Of a stretch of DNA of 64,000 bases, positions 16,741-25,703 are shown piece by piece (positions within the stretch are counted from its first letter, which is position 1; each line of letters opens with the position of its first letter). A program made the position numbers and the translations under genes. The stretch is from NCBI RefSeq assembly GCF_002482975.1, contig NZ_DLHA01000050.1, positions 255,842 to 319,841 of the forward strand. The letters run 5' to 3'. The notes below the pieces were generated by a model that was not told the DNA's origin, ran no database searches, and worked only from the letters and a program-made list of their open reading frames with translations. This DNA is from Flavobacterium sp. UBA7680 (GTDB lineage: Bacteria; Bacteroidota; Bacteroidia; Flavobacteriales; Flavobacteriaceae).

Positions 16741-19044
16741 TTAATTTATTTGTACAAATTTACTTGCAATTACAGGATTTCCGTTAACCACAATTGTTAA
16801 ATCTTGATCGCCGTCTACAGTAAATGTTGTTTCGTTATGATTTACAGCTACTTTTAAAATTTGGTTTCTGAAATTAATTTTAAAAGAATAACCTTTCCAT
16901 TCTTTTGGAATTTTTGGAGAGAAATGCAATTGATTATTTTTTACTCGCATTCCACCAAAACCCTCTACAATACTCATCCAGGTTCCAGCCATTGACGTGA
17001 TGTGACAGCCTTCTTCAACTTCTTTATTATAATCGTCCAAATCCAGACGAGAAGTTCTTAAATAGAAAGTATAAGCCATATCCATTTTGTCTAAAACAGC
17101 AGCCTGGATAGAGTGTACGCAAGGCGAAAGCGAACTTTCATGAACAGTAAATGATTCATAAAATTCGAAATTACGCTGTAATTCTTCTCTTGAAAAATGA
17201 TCTTCGAAGAAATAGAAACATTGTAAAACGTCGGCTTGCTTAATATAAGGAGAACGTAAAACACGATCCCAAGACCATTTTTGGTTTATTGGACGCTGCG
17301 AACGATCTAAATCTTTTACGGGAACTAAATCTTTATCTAAGAAACCGTCTTGTTGCAAATATATTCCTAACTCTTGCGAAGTTGGGAAATACATATCATT
17401 GGCCACTTTTTTCCATTCGTGAATTTCATTTGAAGAAAGATTTACTTTTTCTAAAACACGTTTGTGATCTGCAGGATATTCTAACGCAACTTTATTGATT
17501 TGATCTGCCGCAAAATCAATACACCATTTTGCAATATAATTGGTGTAGAAATTATTGTTGATGTTGTTTTCGTATTCGTTTGGCCCTGTAACTCCAAGAA
17601 TTACATATTGGTTTTTCTCTTTTGAAAAAGAAGCTCTTTGGTGCCAGAAACGTGCAATACCAATTAAAACTTCTAAACCTTTTTCTGGAATATAAGAGTA
17701 ATCGCCGGTGTAACGGTAATAGTTGTAAATCGCAAAAGCAATCGCACCATTTCTGTGGATTTCTTCGTGCGTGATTTCCCATTCGTTGTGGCATTCTTCA
17801 CCGTTCATAGTAACCATTGGATATAATGCAGCGCCGTTTTTGAAACCTAAATTATCTTTGGCATTTTCAATCGCTTTATCCAATTGATTGAAACGGTAAG
17901 TCAATAAATTTCTTGCAACCTGCTGATCTTTTGTTGCCATGTAAAACGGAATACAATAAGCCTCAGTATCCCAATAAGTTGATCCGCCGTATTTTTCTCC
18001 GGTAAAACCTTTTGGACCAATGTTTAATCGGCTGTCTTTTCCTGAATACGTTTGATTTAATTGGAAGATGTTGAAACGAATTCCTTGCTGTGCTTTTACA
18101 TCGCCTTCAATTGTAATATCTGACATTTCCCAGATTTTTTCCCAAGCTTCAACTTGATTTTGAAGTAAAGCATCGTATCCTGAATTTACTGCCGATTTTA
18201 TTACTTTTTCGGCTGCAGCCAAAGTGTTTTCGTGATTTAAAGAAACAGTATATCCACCAATTTTTTGAATGGATGAGGTTTGTCCTTTTGCAATAATAGT
18301 TCCGTAAGTGTACTGAACTTTATCTGTTGTTGAATCGATTGTTGATGGTGAAACATGAATATCTTCACCGTTTGCCAAAATCGTATTGTGCATAAAAGTC
18401 GTAACTTTAAAATGCGTTTTAAACGTTTGAGCGGTTACAAAAGCTTCGTTTGTTCCTTTTTTTACTTCAAGCGGTTCCCAGAATTTTTCTTCCCAGTTGG
18501 CATCTTCATTGGTTACACCTGCGTCAACATAAGGTTTGTAAACGATTTTTGCATCTTTATTTAAAGGTGTAATATCGTATTTAATGATTCCCGCTTCGTC
18601 TAAATCTAAAGAAAGAAAACGACGAACATTTACAGCGATTTCAGTTCCGTTTTTTAGAATTGCTTCAAAAGAACGATTGTACCATCCTTCTTTCATATTC
18701 AATTCTCTGCGAAAGTTTCTAACTTCGGTACAAGTGTTTAAATCAAGATTTTCTTCGTTGATTTCAATGTCAATTCCTATCCAGTTTGGAGCGTTAAGTA
18801 CTTTGGCAAAATATTTTGGATAACCGTTTTTCCACCATCCCACTTTTGTTTTGTCCGGATAATAAATTCCAGCGATATAACTTCCCTGAAAAGTTTCTGC
18901 TGAATATGTTTCTTCAAAATTGGCGCGTTGTCCCATAGCACCGTTCCCGATACTAAAAAGACTTTCAGACGATTTTACTCTCTCGGCATCAAATCCTTCT
19001 TCTATAATTGACCAATTGTCTGGTTTTATATAATCTTGGTTCAT
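16741..19044 (-). CDS. GH65 maltose phosphorylase
   Basis: A 767-residue cytoplasmic enzyme with no signal peptide. It has the GH65 layout: N-terminal super-sandwich (to about 270), helical linker, an (alpha/alpha)6 barrel, and a C-terminal sheet. The likely acid catalyst is E490 in GVTGPNEYENNINNN; the NEYENN form is that of maltose phosphorylases, whereas kojibiose/trehalose phosphorylases usually read DEYHEN. Other family blocks are ECHNEWEITHEEIHRNG (417-433) and TVHESSLSPCVHS (633-645, phosphate region). It splits maltose with phosphate to glucose and beta-glucose-1-phosphate. The beta-phosphoglucomutase gene 46 bp upstream handles the product, which strongly supports the assignment. Confidence 0.93.
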   Translation of the reverse strand: MNQDYIKPDNWSIIEEGFDAERVKSSESLFSIGNGAMGQRANFEETYSAETFQGSYIAGIYYPDKTKVGWWKNGYPKYFAKVLNAPNWIGIDIEINEENLDLNTCTEVRNFRRELNMKEGWYNRSFEAILKNGTEIAVNVRRFLSLDLDEAGIIKYDITPLNKDAKIVYKPYVDAGVTNEDANWEEKFWEPLEVKKGTNEAFVTAQTFKTHFKVTTFMHNTILANGEDIHVSPSTIDSTTDKVQYTYGTIIAKGQTSSIQKIGGYTVSLNHENTLAAAEKVIKSAVNSGYDALLQNQVEAWEKIWEMSDITIEGDVKAQQGIRFNIFQLNQTYSGKDSRLNIGPKGFTGEKYGGSTYWDTEAYCIPFYMATKDQQVARNLLTYRFNQLDKAIENAKDNLGFKNGAALYPMVTMNGEECHNEWEITHEEIHRNGAIAFAIYNYYRYTGDYSYIPEKGLEVLIGIARFWHQRASFSKEKNQYVILGVTGPNEYENNINNNFYTNYIAKWCIDFAADQINKVALEYPADHKRVLEKVNLSSNEIHEWKKVANDMYFPTSQELGIYLQQDGFLDKDLVPVKDLDRSQRPINQKWSWDRVLRSPYIKQADVLQCFYFFEDHFSREELQRNFEFYESFTVHESSLSPCVHSIQAAVLDKMDMAYTFYLRTSRLDLDDYNKEVEEGCHITSMAGTWMSIVEGFGGMRVKNNQLHFSPKIPKEWKGYSFKINFRNQILKVAVNHNETTFTVDGDQDLTIVVNGNPVIASKFVQIN

Positions 19045-19089
19045 TTGTTTTTAAAGTGTTTTTCGTGATTGATTGATTTATGATTGATT

Positions 19090-19749
19090 TTACTTTGTGA
19101 TTAATGATTCGATAAAGTTTTCATCCATTACAGTGAAATCTTTAAAAATGAAATCAGCCTCATGCAAAATTGTTTCCTCACCAATTCCCACACTTACCAT
19201 TTCTGCAATATTTGCTGCCTGAATTCCGGCAACAGAATCTTCAAATACAATTGAATTTTTTGGATCAATGTTTAATAATTGAGCCGCTTTTAAGAAAACT
19301 TCAGGATCTGGTTTTGCATTGGTAACGTCATTTCCGTCCACAATAACATCGAAGTAAGAGATGATCCCTGTTTTTTCTAAAATTGGTCTTGCATTTTTAC
19401 TGGCAGAGCCTAATGCAATTCCTTGGTTTTTATCTTTTAATAGTTTTAGAATTTTAAAAACTCCAGGAAGAATCTCGTTTTCGTCCATGTCAACTAAATA
19501 AGATAAGTAATCTTCGTTTTTTTGAATTAACCATTTGTCTTTGTCTCCCTGAGAAGCTTCAACATTTCCTAATCCAAGTATAATATCCAACGAACGAACC
19601 CGGCTCACGCCTTTTAAAAGTTCGTTGTCTTCATGCGTAAAATTTATGTTTAGAGATTGCGCAATTTTTTGCCAGGCTAAAAAGTGGTATTTAGCGGTAT
19701 CAACGATCACTCCATCAAGATCGAATATGAATGCTTTTTTATTATTCAT
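19090..19749 (-). CDS. pgmB: Beta-phosphoglucomutase
   Basis: About 219 residues starting at ATG 19749, which overlaps the upstream permease stop as ATGAATAA; an upstream TTG is less likely. HAD motif I is FDLDGVIVDTAKYHFLAWQ, with the nucleophile and acid/base aspartates. The cap contains LKGVSRVRSLDIIL, characteristic of beta-PGM substrate recognition. GLGNVEASQGDK, then LGSASKNA and NAKPDPEVFLKAA (motif III lysine) and VFEDSVAGIQAA (motif IV) follow. It isomerises beta-glucose-1-phosphate from maltose phosphorylase to glucose-6-phosphate for glycolysis. The overlap upstream and the 45-bp gap to GH65 downstream indicate one operon. Confidence 0.95.
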   Translation of the reverse strand: MNNKKAFIFDLDGVIVDTAKYHFLAWQKIAQSLNINFTHEDNELLKGVSRVRSLDIILGLGNVEASQGDKDKWLIQKNEDYLSYLVDMDENEILPGVFKILKLLKDKNQGIALGSASKNARPILEKTGIISYFDVIVDGNDVTNAKPDPEVFLKAAQLLNIDPKNSIVFEDSVAGIQAANIAEMVSVGIGEETILHEADFIFKDFTVMDENFIESLITK

Positions 19750-21259
19750 GAATTTCAATTTTAGTTCTGCTATTTACTCTAAGTGTAAGTAATCCGGCAA
19801 ATATCATTGATACACCTCCAATTATTAAGGCGTAAATAGGTTCATTATGAAAGAATTGTTTAATTACAAATCCTAAGATTGTAGCGGCTACAATTTGTGG
19901 TATTACGACAAAAAAGTTAAAAACTCCCATGTAATAACCCATTTTTGCAGCAGGTAAAGCTCCGGAAAGCATTGCATAAGGCATTGATAAAATACTCGCC
20001 CATGCAATACCAACTCCTAACATTGGCAGGATCAGCATTTGTTTATCACCAATAAAATAAATCGAAATTAAACCAATACCTCCAGCACATAAGGCTAATA
20101 AATGTGTTGCTCTAATGCCTACTTTTTTTGCAATAACTGGTAATAAGAAAGCTACGGCTGCAGCTACTCCGTTATAAACTGTAAATAAAACAGAAACCCA
20201 GTCGGCAGCATCATTGTATACTTTTGAAGTTGTATCGGTTGTATGAAAAAGATGTGTTGTAACAGCTTGAGTTGTATAAATCCACATGGAGAAAAGCGCA
20301 AACCAAGAGAAAAACTGAACCCATGCTAATTTTTGCATTGTTTTCGGCATATTCAATAAATCGGTCATGATTATAGTAAAACCATTCTGAACTTTTTTAG
20401 TTCGTAATTGAGATGCAATTACAAATAAAATACCCATGAAAATCAATCCGATAAATAAAATATATAACTCTTTTGCAAGGCTGTTTTCGAAAATTAAAAA
20501 TGAAATTAATCCTCCGATAGCAGCAAATATTAATCCTAAAAACAATTGTTTTTTAATCGTAACACCTGATTCAATTTCAGAATTAGATATATCTTCTGTG
20601 TTTTTTTTGCTGTTAGCTTCAAATGCTAAAAGTTCTTCAGGAGTATATTCGGTTGTTTTAAAAACAGTCCATAAAACAGAAAGAAGAAAAATAATTCCAC
20701 CAATATAGAACGACCATTTTACTGTGTCCGGAATAATTCCTTTAGGAGCAACATTGTTTAAATCAGATAAATTTGCGAAAAGATAAGGTAAAATAGAACC
20801 TACAACAGCTCCGGTGCCAATAAAGAAACTCTGCATAACAAAACCCAAAGCTCGTTGCTCGTCCGGTAAATTATCGCCAACAAAAGCACGAAAAGGTTCC
20901 ATTGAAACATTTATCGAAGCATCCATTATCCATAAAGTTCCTGCCGCAATCCACAAAGTAGGAGAGTTTGGCATAACGAATAATGCGATCGAAGACAAAA
21001 TAGCTCCAATTAAAAAATAGGGGCGACGTCTGCCTAAACGAGTCCAGGTTCTATCACTGAAATAACCAATAACGGGTTGAATTATCAAGCCTGAAACAGG
21101 CGCAGCAATCCACAAAATTGGAATATCATCTATTTTAGCACCAAGGGTTTCAAAAATTCTTGAAGTATTTGCGTTTTGCAGTGCAAAACCAAACTGTATT
21201 CCTAAGAAACCGAAACTCATGTTCCAAATTTCCCAGAAACTTAATTTACGCTTTTCCAT
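19742..21259 (-). CDS. SLC45/GPH-type MFS disaccharide (maltose) permease
   Basis: A 505-residue inner-membrane protein with about 12 hydrophobic segments. The start FGFLGIQFGFALQNANTSRI, the motif GYFSDRTWTRLGRRRPYFLIG (residues about 64-84) and NVSMEPFRAFVGDNLP are characteristic of the SLC45-like proton:disaccharide symporters found beside maltose genes in proteobacteria and Bacteroidota. A charged cytoplasmic loop near residues 210-235 divides the two halves. The operon with beta-phosphoglucomutase and maltose phosphorylase makes maltose the likely substrate. It is the first gene of the minus-strand degradation operon and is preceded by a 177-bp regulatory gap after lacI-type regulator gene. 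Confidence 0.9.
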   Translation of the reverse strand: MEKRKLSFWEIWNMSFGFLGIQFGFALQNANTSRIFETLGAKIDDIPILWIAAPVSGLIIQPVIGYFSDRTWTRLGRRRPYFLIGAILSSIALFVMPNSPTLWIAAGTLWIMDASINVSMEPFRAFVGDNLPDEQRALGFVMQSFFIGTGAVVGSILPYLFANLSDLNNVAPKGIIPDTVKWSFYIGGIIFLLSVLWTVFKTTEYTPEELLAFEANSKKNTEDISNSEIESGVTIKKQLFLGLIFAAIGGLISFLIFENSLAKELYILFIGLIFMGILFVIASQLRTKKVQNGFTIIMTDLLNMPKTMQKLAWVQFFSWFALFSMWIYTTQAVTTHLFHTTDTTSKVYNDAADWVSVLFTVYNGVAAAVAFLLPVIAKKVGIRATHLLALCAGGIGLISIYFIGDKQMLILPMLGVGIAWASILSMPYAMLSGALPAAKMGYYMGVFNFFVVIPQIVAATILGFVIKQFFHNEPIYALIIGGVSMIFAGLLTLRVNSRTKIEIHE

Positions 21260-21284
21260 TATCGTAATTTGTGAAAAATTATAC

Positions 21285-21303
21285 GATAAGCGCTTTGCTT
21301 ATC
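21285..21303. promoter_or_regulatory. Inverted repeat upstream of maltose operon
   Basis: GATAAGC (21285-21291) and GCTTATC (21297-21303) are exact complements around 5 nt, and AAGCGCTT (21288-21295) is a perfect 8-bp palindrome with a central CG, as in many LacI-family operators. It sits 26 bp upstream of the permease start codon. A role as operator is inferred. Confidence 0.4.
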
Positions 21304-21338
21304 AAAACTTACTGTTTTTTCGAAGTAAAAGTAAAAGC

Positions 21339-21354
21339 TTTGACGGCCGTAAAA
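21339..21354. promoter_or_regulatory. Candidate LacI-type operator
   Basis: TTTGACGGCCGTAAAA is a 16-bp palindrome with 7 of 8 pairs matching, a G+C core in a very AT-rich gap, about 80 bp upstream of the permease start. Size and symmetry suit a LacI-family site. No exact second copy was seen in the susC promoter gap, where only the related string CGTCGACCGT (22608-22617) occurs. Confidence 0.4.
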
Positions 21355-21383
21355 GTATAAATTATTTTTAGATATATGCTAAC

Positions 21384-21413
21384 AAAAAAGCCATAAATAT
21401 TTTTTATGACTTT
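21384..21413 (-). terminator. Terminator of the lacI-type gene
   Basis: On the minus strand AAAGTCATAAA (21413-21403) pairs with TTTATGGCTTT (21397-21387), with one wobble pair, and is followed by a T-rich stretch. It lies 24 bp after the regulator's stop and separates it from the maltose operon. Confidence 0.55.
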
Positions 21414-21436
21414 AGAATGTGTTGATTTTAAGAATT

Positions 21437-22468
21437 TTAGTCAGTAGATTCTCTTTTTATTAAATGTGTCTCAATGACTTCTGTTGTGTAATTTTCGTTT
21501 TCTTCTTCGTCATCATCATGTTCAGCTTCGAGTCTTTCAATAAGCATTTTAGCTGCTTTATTTCCCATTTTTTCTCCACTTTGACTTACGGTTGTGATAC
21601 TTGGAGTGGAGTATTTTGAGATAATTCCGTCAGTAAAAGCAATTACAGCCAAATCTTCTGGAACTTTAAGTCCCATTTTAGATGCCGTTTTGATAATTGT
21701 CACTGCAAAAAGCTCATTTACAGCAAAAACAGCATCGAAAGCTCGATCATGCAAAAGCTGACTGATCGTGATTTCGCATGTATCTACATCTTCAATTTTT
21801 ATGATTAAATCTTCGTTGAAAGGAATTCCGTTGTCTAAAAGTGCTTTTTCGTAACCGTCTGTTCTTAGTTTTCCAACACTTACATAATCAACAGTTGTTA
21901 CTAAAGCGATCTTTTTTCTGCCGTTATCAATTAAACTCTGAACGGCTTCATAAGCGGCTGCTTTGTCGTCAATAATCACTTTATCACATAAAATATCGTT
22001 GGTCACGCGGTCGAACATTACAACCGGCATTCCCTGATTGATAACTTCGGTAATGTGGTGAAAATCACCTTTAAATTGGGTTTCTTTAGAAAGAGACATG
22101 ATAAAACCATCGATACTTCCGTTGGCCAACATTTCCATATTCAGGACTTCTTTATCAAAAGAATCATCAGATAAACAAATCACAACGCTGTATCCATTTT
22201 CGTTCGCAACCTGCTCAATTCCGTTGATTACGGTAGAGAAAAAATAATGTACAATTTCCGGAATGATAATACCAATACTTTTGGTTTTTCGGTTTTTTAA
22301 ACTAAGGGCAATATTGTTGGGCTTGTAGTTGTAAAACTTTGCAAAAGCCTGCACTTTTAAGCGCGTTTCTTCTCCAATTTCAAGGCTGTTTCTGAGTGAT
22401 TTTGAGACAGTTGAAATAGAGACATCAAGTTCCTTTGCAATCTGTTTTAAGGTTATTTTGCGTTTCAT
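21437..22468 (-). CDS. LacI-family transcriptional regulator of the starch locus
   Basis: A 343-residue protein. The N-terminal helix-turn-helix is ITLKQIAKELDVSISTVSKSL (given in pieces: ITLKQIAKELDVS and ISTVSKSLRN, residues 5-27), then the hinge YNYKPNNIALSLKNRKTKSIG. The rest is the periplasmic-binding-like effector domain (GIIIPEIVHYFFSTVINGIE, then VVMFDRV and VIAFTDGIISKYSTP). An acidic tail EHDDDEEENEN near residues 324-334 is unusual. It lies between the two arms of the starch locus and diverges from susC, so it should control both, probably sensing maltose or a maltodextrin. In Bacteroides the equivalent control is done by SusR, a different protein type. Confidence 0.93.
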   Translation of the reverse strand: MKRKITLKQIAKELDVSISTVSKSLRNSLEIGEETRLKVQAFAKFYNYKPNNIALSLKNRKTKSIGIIIPEIVHYFFSTVINGIEQVANENGYSVVICLSDDSFDKEVLNMEMLANGSIDGFIMSLSKETQFKGDFHHITEVINQGMPVVMFDRVTNDILCDKVIIDDKAAAYEAVQSLIDNGRKKIALVTTVDYVSVGKLRTDGYEKALLDNGIPFNEDLIIKIEDVDTCEITISQLLHDRAFDAVFAVNELFAVTIIKTASKMGLKVPEDLAVIAFTDGIISKYSTPSITTVSQSGEKMGNKAAKMLIERLEAEHDDDEEENENYTTEVIETHLIKRESTD

Positions 22469-22498
22469 GGCGTGAATTGAAAAAAATCTAATTAATAA

Positions 22499-22529
22499 TA
22501 AAGGTATCTGAAATTTTTATAATTGACAA
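22499..22529 (-). promoter_or_regulatory. Putative promoter of the lacI-type gene
   Basis: Read on the minus strand, TTG (22529-22527) is followed after 20 nt by TACCTTTA (22506-22499), close to the Bacteroidota -33 TTTG / -7 TAnnTTTG pattern. It ends about 30 bp before the start codon. Confidence 0.4.
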
Positions 22530-22630
22530 TTTTTGACTTAAAAGATTACAAAAAATAGAAAGTTTTCAACACTACCACGTTTTCGTAAACCAATTAAAAA
22601 TGCCTCTCGTCGACCGTGTTAATAAATTCC

Positions 22631-22638
22631 TAATTTTG
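22631..22638 (+). promoter_or_regulatory. -7 box of the starch susC promoter
   Basis: TAATTTTG matches the Bacteroidota -7 consensus TAnnTTTG exactly. It predicts a start of transcription near 22642 and a leader of about 60 nt. No TTTG-like -33 element is seen 19-21 bp upstream, which would fit a promoter that depends on a regulator. Confidence 0.5.
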
Positions 22639-22703
22639 AAATTCGAAGTAAAATTAAAAACTTAACTAACAATCACAAACTCAAACTAATTTAAACAAAA
22701 AGT

Positions 22704-25667
22704 ATGAAAACAATTTACAAAAAGTTGTTATTTTTATTCCTATTGTTGCCGTTTACAGTGTTAGCTCAAAACACTCTAAATGGAACTGTTGTTGATAAAG
22801 CAACAGGTCAGCCAATACCAGGAGTAAATGTCAATGTACAAGGTGCTCCAAGCGGTGCATCAACCGGATTTGATGGTAATTACCAGCTGTCGAATGTAAA
22901 AAATGGAAGCAAAATTGTAGTTTCTTTTATCGGCTACAGAACGCAAACGATTGATTACGCCGGACAAAAAACTCTAAATGTTTCTTTAGAAGAAGATACG
23001 AACCAACTTAAAGAAGTTGTAGTACAAGTAGGTTACGGTACTGTTAAGAAAAAAGACGCAACAGGTTCTGTATCTCAAATTTCTGCTAAAGAATTTAATA
23101 AAGGTATTAACGTAACTCCAGAAAGTTTAATTAGCGGCCGTATTTCGGGTGTTAATGTAACTGGAAGTGGAGCTCCGGGAGCAAAAGCAGATATCAGAAT
23201 TCGTGGAGGATCTTCTTTAAGTGCTTCAAATGACCCATTGATTATTTTAGATGGTTTGCCTTTAAGTAATGCAGTGCCAAGTGGAGCTACAAGTATTTTA
23301 TCAACTATTGATCCTAATGATATTGAATCTTTTACAGTATTAAAAGATGCTTCTGCTGCTGCGATCTACGGATCTCGTGCTGCAAATGGTGTAATTGTAA
23401 TTACTACTAAAAAAGGAACAAAAGGTGGAGTAAAAGTTAATTTTAGTTCACAAGTAGGTGTTAATACTGTTGCAAATAAAGTAGATGTTTTAAGTGCAGA
23501 TCAATTTCGTGCTGTTGTTAATGCAAATGGGACACCACAACAAAAAGCAATATTAGGAACAGCAAATACAGATTGGCAAGATGAAATCTTTAATACAGCA
23601 CTTACAACAAACAATAATATCTCTGTAAGTGGTGCTTTATTTGATAAATTACCAGTTCGTTTATCTGTTGGAAATGTTGATAATCCTGGAATCCTAAGAA
23701 ACACTTCTTTTGAAAGGACTACGACATCGATATCGTTAAATCCTGTTTTGTTTGATAATCACTTAAAAATTGATATTAGTGGAAATCTAGCATTCGCTAA
23801 AAATCAATTTCAAGACGAAGGTGGTGTTATTGGAAGTGCTCTTGCTTTTGATCCTACACAATCTGTTTATCAGGCTGGTTCTCGTTATGGAGGATATTTT
23901 GAATGGTTGGAAGCAAATGGGAATGTGCCTTTATTGCCAGCCAGAAATCCTGTAGCAAGATTAAATCAAGAAGATAAAAGAGCTACTTCAACAAGAAAAT
24001 GGGGAAATATTAGGTTAGACTATAAATTCCATTTCTTCGAAGATTTAAGAATCATTGCTGAAGCAGGTATTGATAAGTTTAATAGTAATGGATATAATGA
24101 GCAAAGTACACAAAGTATTTTAGGATACCAGCCAAATGCTTTCAGTAATGGAAACTGGGTGAATTTAGGAAACTACAATTCATATACAGATGACCTTCAA
24201 AATAAAAACTTAAATACTTACTTTAATTATACTAAGGATTTAGGAAAATTTAAAATTGATGCTACTGCTGGATATAACTATCAGTTATTTCAAAAAGAAA
24301 AATATGAGTCTGGAGAAGTTAGACAACCAACTCCAAAAGAAGATGTTACCACAGATGCAGATGTTAACTTACAATCGTATTTCGGACGTTTGACTTTGAA
24401 TTATGACAGTCGTTATTTATTGACATTAAACTACAGAAGAGACGGAACCTCTCGTTTTTCTGAAGATAACAGATGGGGTAACTTTGGAGGAGCAGCTTTT
24501 GCATGGAATGTTGCTGAAGAAGCATTCTTAAAAGATAATTCAACTCTTTCTAGTTTAAAATTAAGAGTAGGATATGGTACTACTGGACAACAAGACATTT
24601 CATCTGCATATGACTTTTTACCAAGAGTAACTTTAGGAACTATCAATTCTCAATATATTTTCGGAAACACAGTTTATGCGACAGCAAGACCAGAAGGATA
24701 TAATAAAAATATCAAATGGGAAGAGTTAGCGGAAACAAACGTAGGTATCGATTTTGGATTTTTTAATGATAGAATTACAGGTACAGTAAACTACTTTGAT
24801 AAGAAATCAAGTGATTTATTAGCAGATGTTTTAGTTCCTGATGGGGCAAATTTAAGAAACCAAGGATTTAGTAATATTGGTAGTCTTGAAACGAAAGGTG
24901 TTGAATTTAGTATTGCTTCTGATATCGTTAAAAATGATAACCTGACTTGGAATGTTGCTTTTAATACAACTTACATTCACCAGGAAATATCAGATTTAGG
25001 AACTACAGTACCTGGATTTACAGGATATATTATTGGAGATAATATTGCTGGAGGTTCTGGTAATAAAATTTTGATAAACTCAGTTGGGTATGCTCCAAAT
25101 TCATTTTTTGTTTACGAACAATTATACGATGCTAACAAAAAACCTATTGAAGGAGCTTATGCTGATAGAAATGGGGATGGAAAAATTGATGATGGAGATC
25201 GTTATAAATATCATAAGCCAGCACCAGATTATACTTTTGGATTGTTCTCTACTTTAAATTACAAAAAGTTTGATTTTGCAATGAACTGGAGAGCAAGTTT
25301 AGGAAACTATATCTATGATAACGTAAGTTCAGATAAAGGATATTTATTAGCTGGATTGAGAAGACAAACAGACTTAGGAAACATTAGTTCTGATTATAAC
25401 AATACAGGATTTGTAACTAACAACAATTACTTATCAAACTATTTTGTAAAAGATGCTTCTTTTATAAAATTAGATAATGTTACTCTTGGATATACTTTTG
25501 ATAAAACTTTATTAAAAGCTGCTTCTTTAAGATTTACTGCTGGAGTTCAGAATGTTTTTGTACTTACAAAATACGATGGTTTAGATCCAGAGAAATTTAA
25601 TGGAATCGATAACAATGTTTATCCAAGAGCTCGAACTTTTATATTTGGCGTAAATGCTAATTTCTAA
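22704..25667 (+). CDS. susC: SusC-like TonB-linked transporter of the starch locus
   Basis: A 987-residue protein with a signal peptide (1-21, ending VLAQ), a carboxypeptidase-regulatory-like domain (about 24-98), the link QLKEVVVQVGYGTVKKKDAT, a plug domain (to about 235, with DPLIILDGLPL and SAAAIYGSRAANGVIVITTK) and a long beta-barrel ending in FGVNANF. It should move maltodextrins through the outer membrane, driven by TonB, together with the SusD 36 bp downstream. The gene diverges from the LacI-type regulator. Its base usage is slightly more T-rich and more uniform than the SusC at 2.2 kb, which suggests higher expression or separate ancestry. Confidence 0.95.
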   Translation: MKTIYKKLLFLFLLLPFTVLAQNTLNGTVVDKATGQPIPGVNVNVQGAPSGASTGFDGNYQLSNVKNGSKIVVSFIGYRTQTIDYAGQKTLNVSLEEDTNQLKEVVVQVGYGTVKKKDATGSVSQISAKEFNKGINVTPESLISGRISGVNVTGSGAPGAKADIRIRGGSSLSASNDPLIILDGLPLSNAVPSGATSILSTIDPNDIESFTVLKDASAAAIYGSRAANGVIVITTKKGTKGGVKVNFSSQVGVNTVANKVDVLSADQFRAVVNANGTPQQKAILGTANTDWQDEIFNTALTTNNNISVSGALFDKLPVRLSVGNVDNPGILRNTSFERTTTSISLNPVLFDNHLKIDISGNLAFAKNQFQDEGGVIGSALAFDPTQSVYQAGSRYGGYFEWLEANGNVPLLPARNPVARLNQEDKRATSTRKWGNIRLDYKFHFFEDLRIIAEAGIDKFNSNGYNEQSTQSILGYQPNAFSNGNWVNLGNYNSYTDDLQNKNLNTYFNYTKDLGKFKIDATAGYNYQLFQKEKYESGEVRQPTPKEDVTTDADVNLQSYFGRLTLNYDSRYLLTLNYRRDGTSRFSEDNRWGNFGGAAFAWNVAEEAFLKDNSTLSSLKLRVGYGTTGQQDISSAYDFLPRVTLGTINSQYIFGNTVYATARPEGYNKNIKWEELAETNVGIDFGFFNDRITGTVNYFDKKSSDLLADVLVPDGANLRNQGFSNIGSLETKGVEFSIASDIVKNDNLTWNVAFNTTYIHQEISDLGTTVPGFTGYIIGDNIAGGSGNKILINSVGYAPNSFFVYEQLYDANKKPIEGAYADRNGDGKIDDGDRYKYHKPAPDYTFGLFSTLNYKKFDFAMNWRASLGNYIYDNVSSDKGYLLAGLRRQTDLGNISSDYNNTGFVTNNNYLSNYFVKDASFIKLDNVTLGYTFDKTLLKAASLRFTAGVQNVFVLTKYDGLDPEKFNGIDNNVYPRARTFIFGVNANF

Positions 25668-25703
25668 AAGTAACTGATAAATAAAATTTAAAAAATAAAC
25701 AAA

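Noticed and set aside
16741..19044. Trehalose or kojibiose phosphorylase
   Set aside because: The catalytic-loop wording GPNEYENN and the maltose-type permease and mutase neighbours favour maltose phosphorylase, although only an assay can prove it.
22560..22620. A clear LacI operator in the susC promoter gap
   Set aside because: Only the 6-bp GTCGAC is symmetric; flanks do not extend the palindrome, so I did not annotate it as a site.
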